Below, one piece after another: positions 43,526-52,698 of a DNA stretch of 64,000 nt (position 1 is the stretch's first letter; the number at the start of each line of letters is the position of its first letter). The notes below the pieces were generated by a model, which made no database searches, had not been told where the DNA came from, and saw nothing but the letters and a program-made list of their open reading frames with translations. The DNA is taken from positions 454,176 to 518,175 of the forward strand of contig NZ_JBEWYP010000003.1 in NCBI RefSeq assembly GCF_040566555.1, in the 5' to 3' direction. The DNA is from Sediminicola sp040566555. Its GTDB lineage: Bacteria > Bacteroidota > Bacteroidia > Flavobacteriales > Flavobacteriaceae. Made by a program: the position numbers and the translations under genes.

Positions 43526-43876
43526 ATGGAATCATTAATTAAATTTGTTCAAGACGAATTTGTTCCTAAGAAGGACTTTCCAAAATTCTCAGCAGGAGAC
43601 ACAATTACTGTGTACTATGAGATTAAGGAAGGTGAAAAGACACGTACCCAGTTCTTTAAAGGAGTTGTTATACAACGTAAAGGATCTGGAACCACAGAAA
43701 CATTTACTATCCGTAAAATGTCCGGTACTGTAGGTGTAGAGCGTATATTCCCAGTGAATATGCCAGCTTTGCAAAAAGTAGAGGTGAACAAAAAAGGTAA
43801 AGTACGTAGAGCTCGTATTTACTACTTTAGAGGCCTTACAGGTAAGAAAGCAAGAATTAAGGAAGTTAGAATGTAA
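43526..43876 (+). CDS. rplS: 50S ribosomal protein L19
   Basis: A 116-residue large-subunit protein at the 30S-50S interface. MESLIKFVQDEFVPKKDFPK, FSAGDTITVYYEIKEGEKTR, GVVIQRKGSGTTETFTIRKM, VGVERIFPVNMPALQKVEV and RRARIYYFRGLTGKKARIKE cover the whole family. The frame is open 75 bases upstream, but the -7 box lies inside that part, so ATG 43526 is right. A terminator follows at once. Confidence 0.97.
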   Translation: MESLIKFVQDEFVPKKDFPKFSAGDTITVYYEIKEGEKTRTQFFKGVVIQRKGSGTTETFTIRKMSGTVGVERIFPVNMPALQKVEVNKKGKVRRARIYYFRGLTGKKARIKEVRM

Positions 43877-43897
43877 TTTCTTTAACCTTCATATATT

Positions 43898-43926
43898 AAA
43901 AAATCCACCTTCTAGGTGGATTTTTT
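43898..43926 (+). terminator. Terminator after rplS
   Basis: TCCACCT (43904-43910) pairs with AGGTGGA (43914-43920), extended by A-T pairs on both sides and followed by six Ts. Confidence 0.92.
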
Positions 43927-43929
43927 GTT

Positions 43930-44640
43930 TTCAACAATTGTTAATAGTTATTGTTCATAGTGTGTTGATTGTTAATTCTTTACAAAAATGTGTAAGATCA
44001 AAATATAATTCGTATCTTCAATTATGATTTAAAGGAAAATTCTTTTTAGAGGATTCCAAATCATTATAAAGTTTGCGTTCTTTATATTGTTGTTTGGCTT
44101 TTTAAGATGAAAATACAGCAATGTGTTTTCAAATTTTAAAGTTTCTTATTACCAATTACACATGTAATCGGTTCTGAAGTTAACACTGATGTGTATACAG
44201 GTTCAATGAAAATTTGACCAAAAAGACATTAGATCGTTAAAACAATGAGAAGAAACAAAAAGTAGTTGCTTGGTTTTATAATTAAGAACGAAAAATGTTT
44301 CAAACGTTGAAATAGTGGATCAAAGGCAATCAATGGTTGCCGTTTTGTAGAAAATACAGAACACACAGTTTGAAAGCTATTTCTAAAAAGCCATGTCAAT
44401 GTACTCGTACAATGATATGGCTTTTGTCATTTTAGACTTTTCAAGGAAGCTAATATAAATCCAAAATTTGTAAGGAAACTTCTTCATTACAAAGCTCATA
44501 TTCAAAAGGTATCACCCTCTTATTCCCTACTGAATAACCTTCATTCCTGAATTATTTATAAAAGGGACTCCCAAATAACATAATTGACAATGAATTAGCA
44601 GAAAGATTAAATATTTGCAAGGTTTTAAGCTGTGCGAAAA
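43930..44640. other. Gene-free 0.7-kb region with several hairpins (possible ncRNA)
   Basis: Between the rplS terminator and the icd promoter there is no open frame worth calling; the longest start-stop runs are about 10 codons. Several inverted repeats lie in one stretch: TCAAATTTT (44129) with AAAATTTGA (44209), enclosing TACACAT (44157) with ATGTGTA (44189); TTTCAA/TTGAAA (44298-44312); GGCAA/TTGCC (44325-44341); and a long terminator-like stem at 44386-44425. That pattern suits a structured RNA transcribed on the + strand. A 6S-type RNA is one possibility; a decayed gene is another. No exact TAnnTTTG is seen upstream. Confidence 0.4.
44386..44429 (+). terminator. Long hairpin followed by T-rich tail
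   Basis: Two 19-base arms (44386-44404 and 44407-44425) match at 17 positions plus one G-U pair, starting AAAAGCCAT and ending ATGGCTTTT. The A and T flanks suggest a transcription terminator, yet no gene lies just upstream. Confidence 0.6.
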
Positions 44641-44643
44641 TTG

Positions 44644-44651
44644 TATATTTG
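44644..44651 (+). promoter_or_regulatory. icd -7 element
   Basis: TATATTTG is an exact TAnnTTTG, 27 bases before the icd ATG. The -33 region has TTTT at 44623-44626 rather than TTG. Confidence 0.5.
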
Positions 44652-44678
44652 CACCGCTAAAACACTTAAATATAAGAG

Positions 44679-46898
44679 ATGCCAAAAATAATATACACTA
44701 AAACTGATGAAGCCCCTGCGCTGGCTACAGAATCATTTCTACCCATTGTTAAAGCATTTACCAAAACCTCTGGAATAACCATTGAAACTAAAGATATTTC
44801 ATTGTCCGGAAGAATAATCGCCACTTTCCCGGATTTTTTGAAAGAAGATCAAAGAATTTCAGACGATTTGGCCGAATTGGGAGCATTGGCAAAAACACCT
44901 GAAGCCAACATCATAAAATTACCAAACATCTCTGCATCCATCCCACAGCTTAAAGAGGCCATTACAGAGCTTCAATCACAAGGGTATGCTGTTCCCAGCT
45001 ATCCGGACGAACCTAAGAATGATCAGGAGAAAGAGATCAAGTCTAGATACGATAAGATTAAGGGAAGTGCTGTTAACCCAGTATTACGCGAAGGAAACTC
45101 TGACAGAAGAGCTCCAAAAGCAATAAAAAATTACGCCAAGAAAAACCCACATTCCATGGGGGCGTGGAGTGCCGATTCAAAATCCCACGTTGCCACTATG
45201 GACCATGGTGATTTTAAATCCAATGAGAAATCATTAACCTTTGCCAAGGCAACCGCCGTTAAGGTTGAATTGGTGAAAGCGGATGGATCAACCACAATTT
45301 TAAAGGATAAGATTTCTATCCTGGCCGGAGAAATCATCGATGCCACAGTAATGAACAAAAAAGCCTTGTTGGCTTTCCTAAAAGAGCAGGTGATCGATGC
45401 CAAGAAAAACGGGGTCTTGTTTTCATTGCATATGAAGGCCACCATGATGAAGGTATCTGATCCTATCATTTTTGGACATGCCGTGGAGGTATTTTTTGAA
45501 GCCGTATTTGCTAAACATGCAGAAACCTTCAAAAAAATTGGAGTCAACGCCAATGATGGACTGGAAAATCTATTGAGCAAATTATCGGAACTTCCCGAGT
45601 CAAAACGAAAAGAAATTGAGGCTGATATAGAAGCTGCCATTACCAACGGACCAGACTTGGCCATGGTAAATTCTGACAAAGGGGTTACCAACCTTCATGT
45701 ACCTAGTGATATAATTGTAGATGCTTCCATGCCTGCCATGATTCGAAATGGAGGTCAAATGTGGAATGCTGCTGGGAAAGCCCAAGACACCAAAGCAATT
45801 ATCCCTGATAGTAGTTATGCCGGTGTTTTCGAAACCACCATTGAATTCTGTAAAAAGAATGGGGCTTTTGATCCAAGAACCATGGGGACAGTTCCCAATG
45901 TTGGCCTAATGGCTCAAAAAGCGGAAGAATATGGTTCTCATGATAAAACTTTTGAAATAGAAGGTAGTGGTTCTGTAAACGTTGTAGACCTTACTAGTGG
46001 AGATATTCTTATCCAACACAAGGTGGAGCAAGGAGATATCTGGAGAATGTGCCAGGTAAAGGATGCCCCAATCCAAGATTGGATAAAACTTGCTGTTTCT
46101 AGGGCAAGGGCTACAGGAACTCCTGCAGTATTTTGGTTAGACAAAAATAGGGCCCATGATATGGAACTCATCAAGAAGGTGAACGCATATCTTCCGAATT
46201 ATGATACTTCTGGACTCGACATACGTATATTATCGCCTGACGAGGCCACCTTATTTACCTTAAAAAGATTAAAAGCAGGAGAAGACACCATTTCTATTAC
46301 AGGTAACGTATTAAGAGATTACCTTACAGATCTATTTCCAATATTGGAAGTAGGTACCAGTGCGAAAATGCTTTCCATTGTTCCCTTGATGAACGGCGGG
46401 GGATTATTTGAAACAGGTGCTGGGGGTTCTGCTCCTAAACACGTTGAACAATTTTTGGAAGAAGGCCACTTGCGATGGGATTCTTTGGGTGAATTTTTGG
46501 CCCTTGGAGTTTCTCTGGAACACTATTCTGAAAAGAACAACAATCCGAAAGCCCTGGTTTTGGCAGATGCCTTGGACGTTGCTACTGAGAAATTCTTGGA
46601 CAATGATAGATCACCTTCAAGAAAAGTAGGTGAATTGGACAATAGGGGAAGTCATTTTTACCTAGCACTTTATTGGGCACAAGCATTGGCAAATCAGAAC
46701 AAAGACCAAGAACTAAACGCCATTTTCACAAAAGTGGCCAAGGAATTGGAAGAAAATGAATCAAAAATTATTTCTGAATTAAATGCAGCACAAGGTTCCG
46801 CGAACAACATTGGTGGTTATTACAAGCCTAATGTTGCACTTATGGCAAAAGCAATGAGGCCAAGCAGTACCTTAAATACCATTTTGAGCCAGATTTAA
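44679..46898 (+). CDS. icd: NADP-dependent isocitrate dehydrogenase, monomeric
   Basis: Converts isocitrate to 2-oxoglutarate in the TCA cycle. The 739-residue length and sequence are those of the monomeric class, not the short dimeric enzyme: KIIYTKTDEAPALATESFLP at the start, EGNSDRRAPKAIKNYAKKNP, SHVATMDHGDFKSNEKSLTF, GTVPNVGLMAQKAEEYGSHD, and IGGYYKPNVALMAKAMRPSS at the end. It is transcribed alone, with its own promoter element and terminator. Confidence 0.97.
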   Translation: MPKIIYTKTDEAPALATESFLPIVKAFTKTSGITIETKDISLSGRIIATFPDFLKEDQRISDDLAELGALAKTPEANIIKLPNISASIPQLKEAITELQSQGYAVPSYPDEPKNDQEKEIKSRYDKIKGSAVNPVLREGNSDRRAPKAIKNYAKKNPHSMGAWSADSKSHVATMDHGDFKSNEKSLTFAKATAVKVELVKADGSTTILKDKISILAGEIIDATVMNKKALLAFLKEQVIDAKKNGVLFSLHMKATMMKVSDPIIFGHAVEVFFEAVFAKHAETFKKIGVNANDGLENLLSKLSELPESKRKEIEADIEAAITNGPDLAMVNSDKGVTNLHVPSDIIVDASMPAMIRNGGQMWNAAGKAQDTKAIIPDSSYAGVFETTIEFCKKNGAFDPRTMGTVPNVGLMAQKAEEYGSHDKTFEIEGSGSVNVVDLTSGDILIQHKVEQGDIWRMCQVKDAPIQDWIKLAVSRARATGTPAVFWLDKNRAHDMELIKKVNAYLPNYDTSGLDIRILSPDEATLFTLKRLKAGEDTISITGNVLRDYLTDLFPILEVGTSAKMLSIVPLMNGGGLFETGAGGSAPKHVEQFLEEGHLRWDSLGEFLALGVSLEHYSEKNNNPKALVLADALDVATEKFLDNDRSPSRKVGELDNRGSHFYLALYWAQALANQNKDQELNAIFTKVAKELEENESKIISELNAAQGSANNIGGYYKPNVALMAKAMRPSSTLNTILSQI

Positions 46899-46918
46899 CG
46901 ATCTATTCTCTATAAATT

Positions 46919-46950
46919 AAGGCCCAACATATTCTGTTGGGCCTTTTTAT
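46919..46950 (+). terminator. Terminator after icd
   Basis: AAGGCCCAACA pairs with TGTTGGGCCTT around a 5-base loop, followed by TTTATTT. Confidence 0.92.
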
Positions 46951-47010
46951 TTATTATTAACTTTATTCAGACTTTAAATATTCTATTTACTTTTATCCAA
47001 AACAGTTTTA

Positions 47011-49386
47011 ATGCAGCATAGGTACTGGCCCGTCCTTTTCGGTTTCTTTTTATTTTCCCTCTATTCTTTTTCTCAACAGAAATACACCCTAAGTGGTACC
47101 ATTAGTGAATTGAGCAGTAATGAATCTTTAATAGGCGTAACGGTTGCCATACCCGAACTAAAAACGGGAGTGGTGAGCAATGAATACGGATTTTTCTCAA
47201 TCACCCTGCCCGAGGGAGTCTACGAAATTCAAATAAGTGCCATTGGCTTTAGAGAGATCGTTCAAACGATCTCCTTGACAGAAAATCTTAAAATCAATTT
47301 TCAATTGGCTGAAGAGGCAGAAGAGTTGGAGGAGGTTATCCTCGTAGAGGATGTAGAAAAATTGAACATCCGTAAACCCCAAATGAGTGTCAATACCTTA
47401 AGTGCGGGGACCATAAAAAAGATTCCCGTTGTATTAGGAGAGGCAGACGTTATTAAATCCATTCTCCTACTTCCTGGTGTCACTAGTGCCGGGGAGGGTG
47501 CTTCCGGATTTAATGTAAGGGGCGGTGCAGCAGATCAAAACCTAATTCTCTTGGATGAGGCCATCATTTTTAATTCGTCACATCTGTTTGGATTTTTCTC
47601 CGTTTTTAATCCAGATGCCATAAAAGACATAAAATTGTTTAAAGGAGGTATCCCCGCCAAATACGGGGGTAGACTATCGTCCGTGTTGGATATTTATCAA
47701 AAAGACGGTAATAGCAAAGCTTTAAACATTAGCGGTGGTATTGGTGCTGTTTCCAGTAGATTACTGGTAGAAGGGCCATTGGAAAAAGATAGAAGCGCAT
47801 TCCTAATTGGTGGTAGGGCGTCTTATGCACATTTGTTCCTTCCGCTCTTTGATAATGACAACAAGGCCTATTTCTATGACCTGAATACCAAGCTCAACTA
47901 TAAAATAAACGATAACAACAATATTTATCTTTCAGGATATTTTGGAAGGGATGTATTCAGTATCTCTGAACGTTTTGTGAATGTTTATGGCAATTCCGTT
48001 TTCAACTTGCGCTGGAACCATCTGTTTTCTGATCGTCTCTTTTCTAACCTTTCCCTGATTTATTCTGATTATTTCTATGGATTGGAATTGGATTTTGTAG
48101 GTTTCAAATGGAATTCAGGGATACGAAACTTCAATCTTAAATATGATTTTAAACAGTATATATCCAATACATTTCAATTGAACTATGGGCTGAATGATAT
48201 CTACTATAATTTCAATCCAGGCGAAATTGAGCCTAATAGGGAAGATTCCGGCATAATTACGGAACAATTGACGCAAAAATATGCCAATGAATTTGCAGCC
48301 TATATTGATGCCGAACATCAAGTTTACGAGCAATTGACATTACAGTATGGCTTGCGATGGAGCAACTTTATGAGGTTGGGACAGGATGAGTTAAACATGT
48401 ATCAGGATAATAACCCAGTTATATTCAATCAGGAGTTTCAAATCTATGAAAAAGCAGATCCAATAGGAATTGAAAGTTATAAACGAACGGATCGTTTGGC
48501 AACCTTCAACACATTGGAACCGAGACTGGCAGTGGCTCTTGCACTAAACAATCAAAGCTCAATTAAGGCCAGTTACAATCATATGGCCCAATATTTAAGT
48601 CTATTGTCCAATACAAGCTCCCCTACCCCTCTTGACGTATGGACTCCAAGTGGCCCCTATGTGAAACCTCAGATTTTAGATCAATATGCCTTGGGCTATT
48701 TCAGAAATTTTAAAGACAATGAATACTCCTTGGCAACAGAAGTTTTTTATAAGGATATTGACAATAGGATTGATTATATAGATGGTGCGGATTTAATTGC
48801 CAACAACGCCATAGAACAAGTAATTCTCAATGGACAGGCAAGGGCATACGGTTGGGAGCTCTCTTTAAACAAAAATGAAGGGTCTTTGCAAGGCTGGATA
48901 TCCTACACCCTTTCCAAATCTGAACAAAGAACACCTGGAAGAACTGCAGACGAACCCGGAATTAATATGGGAAATTGGTATACAACAGGGTATGATAAAA
49001 CCCATGATATTGCTATCAATGCCTCCTATGAGTTGAATTCTAAATGGAGCTTTAACAGCAACTTTATTTTTCAGACCGGACAACCTACCAACTACCCCAT
49101 TGGCCAGTATGAATTTAAAGGCTTGGTCATTCCCGTTTACGGGGGTCGCAATGAACAACGTTTGCCCGCATATCACAGATGGGACATTGCCGCCACCCTC
49201 ACCCCAAGAAAGAACAAGAATAGAAACTTGCAGGGCGAATGGGTTTTCAGCATCTATAATATATACAATAGACGAAATGCTGCGTCTATAAATTTTGAGC
49301 AGAACCAGGATACAGGAAGAAACGAGGCGATCCGTACCGCCATCTTTGGATTGGTACCTTCCGTTACCTATAATTTCAAATTTTAA
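47011..49386 (+). CDS. TonB-dependent receptor with carboxypeptidase-like domain
   Basis: A 791-residue outer-membrane importer. A signal peptide (about 22 residues, ending SFSQQ) precedes a carboxypeptidase-like beta domain (LSGTISELSSNESLIGVTVA), a plug domain (VIKSILLLPGVTSAGEGASG, FNVRGGAADQNLILLDEAII, GGIPAKYGGRLSSVLDI) and a C-terminal 22-strand barrel ending in FKF. The downstream DUF4249 gene starts 1 bp after the stop, a pairing common in Bacteroidota. The ligand is unknown. Confidence 0.9.
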   Translation: MQHRYWPVLFGFFLFSLYSFSQQKYTLSGTISELSSNESLIGVTVAIPELKTGVVSNEYGFFSITLPEGVYEIQISAIGFREIVQTISLTENLKINFQLAEEAEELEEVILVEDVEKLNIRKPQMSVNTLSAGTIKKIPVVLGEADVIKSILLLPGVTSAGEGASGFNVRGGAADQNLILLDEAIIFNSSHLFGFFSVFNPDAIKDIKLFKGGIPAKYGGRLSSVLDIYQKDGNSKALNISGGIGAVSSRLLVEGPLEKDRSAFLIGGRASYAHLFLPLFDNDNKAYFYDLNTKLNYKINDNNNIYLSGYFGRDVFSISERFVNVYGNSVFNLRWNHLFSDRLFSNLSLIYSDYFYGLELDFVGFKWNSGIRNFNLKYDFKQYISNTFQLNYGLNDIYYNFNPGEIEPNREDSGIITEQLTQKYANEFAAYIDAEHQVYEQLTLQYGLRWSNFMRLGQDELNMYQDNNPVIFNQEFQIYEKADPIGIESYKRTDRLATFNTLEPRLAVALALNNQSSIKASYNHMAQYLSLLSNTSSPTPLDVWTPSGPYVKPQILDQYALGYFRNFKDNEYSLATEVFYKDIDNRIDYIDGADLIANNAIEQVILNGQARAYGWELSLNKNEGSLQGWISYTLSKSEQRTPGRTADEPGINMGNWYTTGYDKTHDIAINASYELNSKWSFNSNFIFQTGQPTNYPIGQYEFKGLVIPVYGGRNEQRLPAYHRWDIAATLTPRKNKNRNLQGEWVFSIYNIYNRRNAASINFEQNQDTGRNEAIRTAIFGLVPSVTYNFKF

Positions 49387-49387
49387 T

Positions 49388-50206
49388 ATGGCGACAAAAC
49401 GATTTTATATACTACTACTAATGATGGCCTTTATAAGTTGTGAAGATGTCATACAGGTCGATTTGCCAACATCGGCACCGAGACTGGTCATCGATGCCAG
49501 TTTTAGTGTGTTTTTTAATGAATTTCCAGGCACTATGGAAGGTTCGGTCATCTTAAAATTATCCGCTCCCTTTTATCAAGAAGAATTGGAACCGGCCAAC
49601 AATGCAACTGTTTTTATTACTAATACCAATGATGGCAACATATATCAATTTGAGGAAAATGGGGATACTGGAATATATGAGCCCATTGAACCGTATGACC
49701 TCCCAAATTTTAATGATAAATATGAGCTAACGGTGGTTTATGACTCTGAAACCTATAAAGGAAGTATAAATCTTATTCCGGCTGTTCCCATAGATGAAAT
49801 CAGTCAAGGAGATGGCACGCTATTTACAGGGGATGAAACAGAGGTCTTGGTAAAATTTACAGACGATGGCAGTAGGGACGATTATTACCTGTTTGATCTC
49901 GACTTTGATTTATATCTTCCCACGGAAGATCGATTTTACCAAGGGGAACAGTTTGTGTTTTCCTACTTTTATGAGGATCTAGCGCCTGGAAAGGAAGTGA
50001 CCATAACCATAAATGGGGTGGACAGACAGTTTTATAACTATATGACTATTTTGATTGATCAGAGTGGACAAAACGGAGGCGGACCTTTTGAATCTGTCCC
50101 TTCCACGATTAGGGGCAATATGATCAACACCACCAATCCGGACAATTATCCATTGGGCTATTTTTCCTTGGCCGAGGCCAATAGGCTCTCCTTGATTATT
50201 GAGTAG
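49388..50206 (+). CDS. DUF4249 family lipoprotein
   Basis: A 272-residue lipoprotein (MATKRFYILLLMMAFISCED, Cys in the lipobox) followed by VIQVDLPTSAPRLVIDASFS, the typical start of the DUF4249 family. The family is thought to work beside TonB-dependent receptors as SusD-like partners do, but this is not established. The frame stays open 93 bases upstream inside the receptor gene; those residues are not a signal peptide, so ATG 49388 is used. Convergent with the GntP gene, with a 6-bp gap and no terminator. Confidence 0.87.
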   Translation: MATKRFYILLLMMAFISCEDVIQVDLPTSAPRLVIDASFSVFFNEFPGTMEGSVILKLSAPFYQEELEPANNATVFITNTNDGNIYQFEENGDTGIYEPIEPYDLPNFNDKYELTVVYDSETYKGSINLIPAVPIDEISQGDGTLFTGDETEVLVKFTDDGSRDDYYLFDLDFDLYLPTEDRFYQGEQFVFSYFYEDLAPGKEVTITINGVDRQFYNYMTILIDQSGQNGGGPFESVPSTIRGNMINTTNPDNYPLGYFSLAEANRLSLIIE

Positions 50207-50212
50207 AGTTGG

Positions 50213-51553
50213 TTACCCAAAAAAATATTGAATGCCCAATACCAATAGCAATCCGGTTATTCCTTGCAAAAAAGTGGCCACGGTCTGACTTTTAAGTGCG
50301 GTTTTCACATCCATGTTTGAGAATTGGGACACCACCCAAAAATAACTATCGTTCACATGGGAGACGGTCATGGCGCCAGCTCCAATAGCAAGTACGGTAC
50401 ATGCTTTAGAAATAGGCGTTTCCAATCCCAAGGAAGTAAGTAGCGGGGCCATGATGGCAGCAGTAGTGATGATGGCTACCGTTGAGCTTCCCTGAGCTGT
50501 TTTTAATACGGCCGCTATAAAAAAGGCGATCAGTATTCCACCAAATAGTAGGTCCGCATTTATCGGAATATAATTGGCGATGTCCATGGCTCGCAGCACA
50601 CTACCAAAGGCACCACCTGCCCCTGTAATCAAAACGATTAATCCGGCTTCCTTTAAGGCGCCCACCACCCAATCATAACGGGTTTTTAAACTCGCCTTTC
50701 TACCCATATTAAAGGCAAATACAACGCCTATGAGCAGCGCAATAGTTGGACTTCCCAAAAAACTTATCGTATTAATAAACCAACCCGGTTCCAAATGAAA
50801 TCCAGGGTATTCCAGGATCGATTTTAATGCAATCAATAGTATGGGAACCAGTAAGGGTAAAAAGGCAGCTAGTGTACTTACCGTGTATTCAACTTTATCT
50901 TCATTAGGTGTACTATCTTCATTCACATCGGTTTTGTCATCACCGGCCACAAGCTTTCTTCCAATATAATTAGCCCAAAGAAAACCTACCAGGGACACAG
51001 GAATCGCCACAGAAAGACCTAATAGCATAACCAATCCCAAATCTGCCTCGAGCACTGCGGCAGCGGCCAAGGGTCCCGGGGTTGGGGGAACAAACACATG
51101 GGAGGCATAGAGGCCCGTTGCCAACGCTACGGCGAACACCACCAGGGATAAGCCTGTTTTTTTGCTCAAGGCTTTGTTCAAGGAAGATAAAATGATGAAC
51201 CCTGAATCACAGAAAACAGGAATGGAAACAACAAACCCTGTTATGTTCATGGCCAAAGGAGATTGTTTAAGGCCTACCATTTTCAGAATGGTATTCGCCA
51301 TGACCTTGGTACCATTTGTTTTTTCCAAGAAAATGCCTATTACGGTTCCAAAGGCAATGATAAGTCCAATACTGGATAGTGTCTTTCCAAAACCTTCAGA
51401 AATGGTTTCTAAAATCACCTCGGCCTTCATCCCCAACATACCACCAGCCATCAAGGCTGCTATAATCAATGAAAATAGTGGATGTATCTTTAGTTTTATG
51501 GTGGCAATAATGATAAAAACAATTACCAGTAAAAGAACAAGGAATACATTCAT
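50213..51553 (-). CDS. GntP-family permease (glycerate or gluconate type)
   Basis: A 446-residue inner-membrane permease with about 12-14 helices, a paralogue of the one at 9287. The family motifs are ILETISEGFGKTLSSIGLII, FVPPTPGPLAAAAVLEADLG, VLITGAGGAFGSVLRAMDIA and KTAQGSSTVAIITTAAIMAP. Its place directly after glycerate kinase (11-bp gap) suggests D-glycerate as substrate, for uptake or exchange, instead of gluconate. It is the last gene of the proposed glycosylglycerate operon. Confidence 0.88.
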   Translation of the reverse strand: MNVFLVLLLVIVFIIIATIKLKIHPLFSLIIAALMAGGMLGMKAEVILETISEGFGKTLSSIGLIIAFGTVIGIFLEKTNGTKVMANTILKMVGLKQSPLAMNITGFVVSIPVFCDSGFIILSSLNKALSKKTGLSLVVFAVALATGLYASHVFVPPTPGPLAAAAVLEADLGLVMLLGLSVAIPVSLVGFLWANYIGRKLVAGDDKTDVNEDSTPNEDKVEYTVSTLAAFLPLLVPILLIALKSILEYPGFHLEPGWFINTISFLGSPTIALLIGVVFAFNMGRKASLKTRYDWVVGALKEAGLIVLITGAGGAFGSVLRAMDIANYIPINADLLFGGILIAFFIAAVLKTAQGSSTVAIITTAAIMAPLLTSLGLETPISKACTVLAIGAGAMTVSHVNDSYFWVVSQFSNMDVKTALKSQTVATFLQGITGLLLVLGIQYFFG

Positions 51554-51564
51554 AGGCAGTGGTA

Positions 51565-52698
51565 TTAAGCGGGTTTCTGTTGTTCGAAATAATTATAAAT
51601 AGTTTTTTCTATCAATTTGGCCGCGTTATCCATACTATATTGCATGGGTTGGGAGGTATCCATTATTTCCAAAACTTCTTTCAAGCCTTTCTTCTTTAAC
51701 TCATCGGCTGCAACATCCAGTTTTCCACAAACCGCGATAACAGGAATTTGATATTGTAAACCAATATCCATGACACCCTTTATTAATTTTCCGTGAAGGG
51801 TCTGCTCATCTATCTTTCCTTCCCCGGTAATAATATAGTCAACGGGGGTTTCTTTTAGCAACTGTGGAATTCCTGCCAATTTAAAAAGAAATTCGATTCC
51901 ACTGATAAATTCAGCATTAAAGAACGTTTTCAATCCATAGGCTGTTCCTCCAGCTGCACCTGTACCGGGCAATTCTGCATGGTCTACTCCCATTTCATTT
52001 TTTACCGTTCTGGCCAGATTTCTCAATCCTTTGTCCAGAGTTTCAATCTGTATACCATCGGCTCCCTTTTGTTTGGCATATACATATGCCGCTCCTTCCT
52101 TACCAAATAATGGATTGGTCACATCATTTACGGCTGTAAAGGATACCCCTTTCCAAATTGGATTCTCCTTTTTTGATATTTTCGAAATAAGGCTCAGATT
52201 CTTTCCTTTTGGAGCCAGTTCATTGCCCTTGGCATCCAAAAACCGATAGCCCAAGGCCTGTGCTATCCCTGTTCCCCCATCATTGGTGGCACTACCGCCC
52301 AATCCAATAATTATGTTCTTAGCGCCTCTCATTATAGCATCCTCGATTTGAATTCCAGTTCCAATCGTCGATGTTTCCATTACATTCAATTCGGCGGTGG
52401 ATAGAAGCTCAATTCCCGAGGCTTTTGCTAATTCCACATATGCCGTACTATTTATTGTATTGTACAGATAATAGGCCTTGATGGGTCTTCCCAAGGGATC
52501 AATGGTTTCTACTTCTACCCTTTCCAAGGATATGTAATTTTGAACGGCATCCAAGAACCCGTCACCGCCATCGGAGGCCATTACCTTGAATATTTCTGCC
52601 TTTGGCTCAGATTTAAGAATGCCTTGTGACAAGGCCTTAACAACGCCGTCCGCAGTTACAGAACCTTTAAACTTATCTGGTATCAATAAAACTTTCAT
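51565..52698 (-). CDS. Glycerate kinase (GarK/GlxK family)
   Basis: A 377-residue kinase of the GarK/GlxK type, which phosphorylates D-glycerate, typically to 2-phosphoglycerate. Signatures: LIPDKFKGSVTADGVVKALS, ASDGGDGFLDAV, NIIIGLGGSATNDGGTGIAQ, LPGTGAAGGTAYGLKTFFNA and DYIITGEGKIDEQTLHGKLI. The start overlaps the stop of the symporter gene (ATGA). It is the strongest clue that the upstream glycoside enzymes release glycerate. Confidence 0.93.
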   Translation of the reverse strand: MKVLLIPDKFKGSVTADGVVKALSQGILKSEPKAEIFKVMASDGGDGFLDAVQNYISLERVEVETIDPLGRPIKAYYLYNTINSTAYVELAKASGIELLSTAELNVMETSTIGTGIQIEDAIMRGAKNIIIGLGGSATNDGGTGIAQALGYRFLDAKGNELAPKGKNLSLISKISKKENPIWKGVSFTAVNDVTNPLFGKEGAAYVYAKQKGADGIQIETLDKGLRNLARTVKNEMGVDHAELPGTGAAGGTAYGLKTFFNAEFISGIEFLFKLAGIPQLLKETPVDYIITGEGKIDEQTLHGKLIKGVMDIGLQYQIPVIAVCGKLDVAADELKKKGLKEVLEIMDTSQPMQYSMDNAAKLIEKTIYNYFEQQKPA

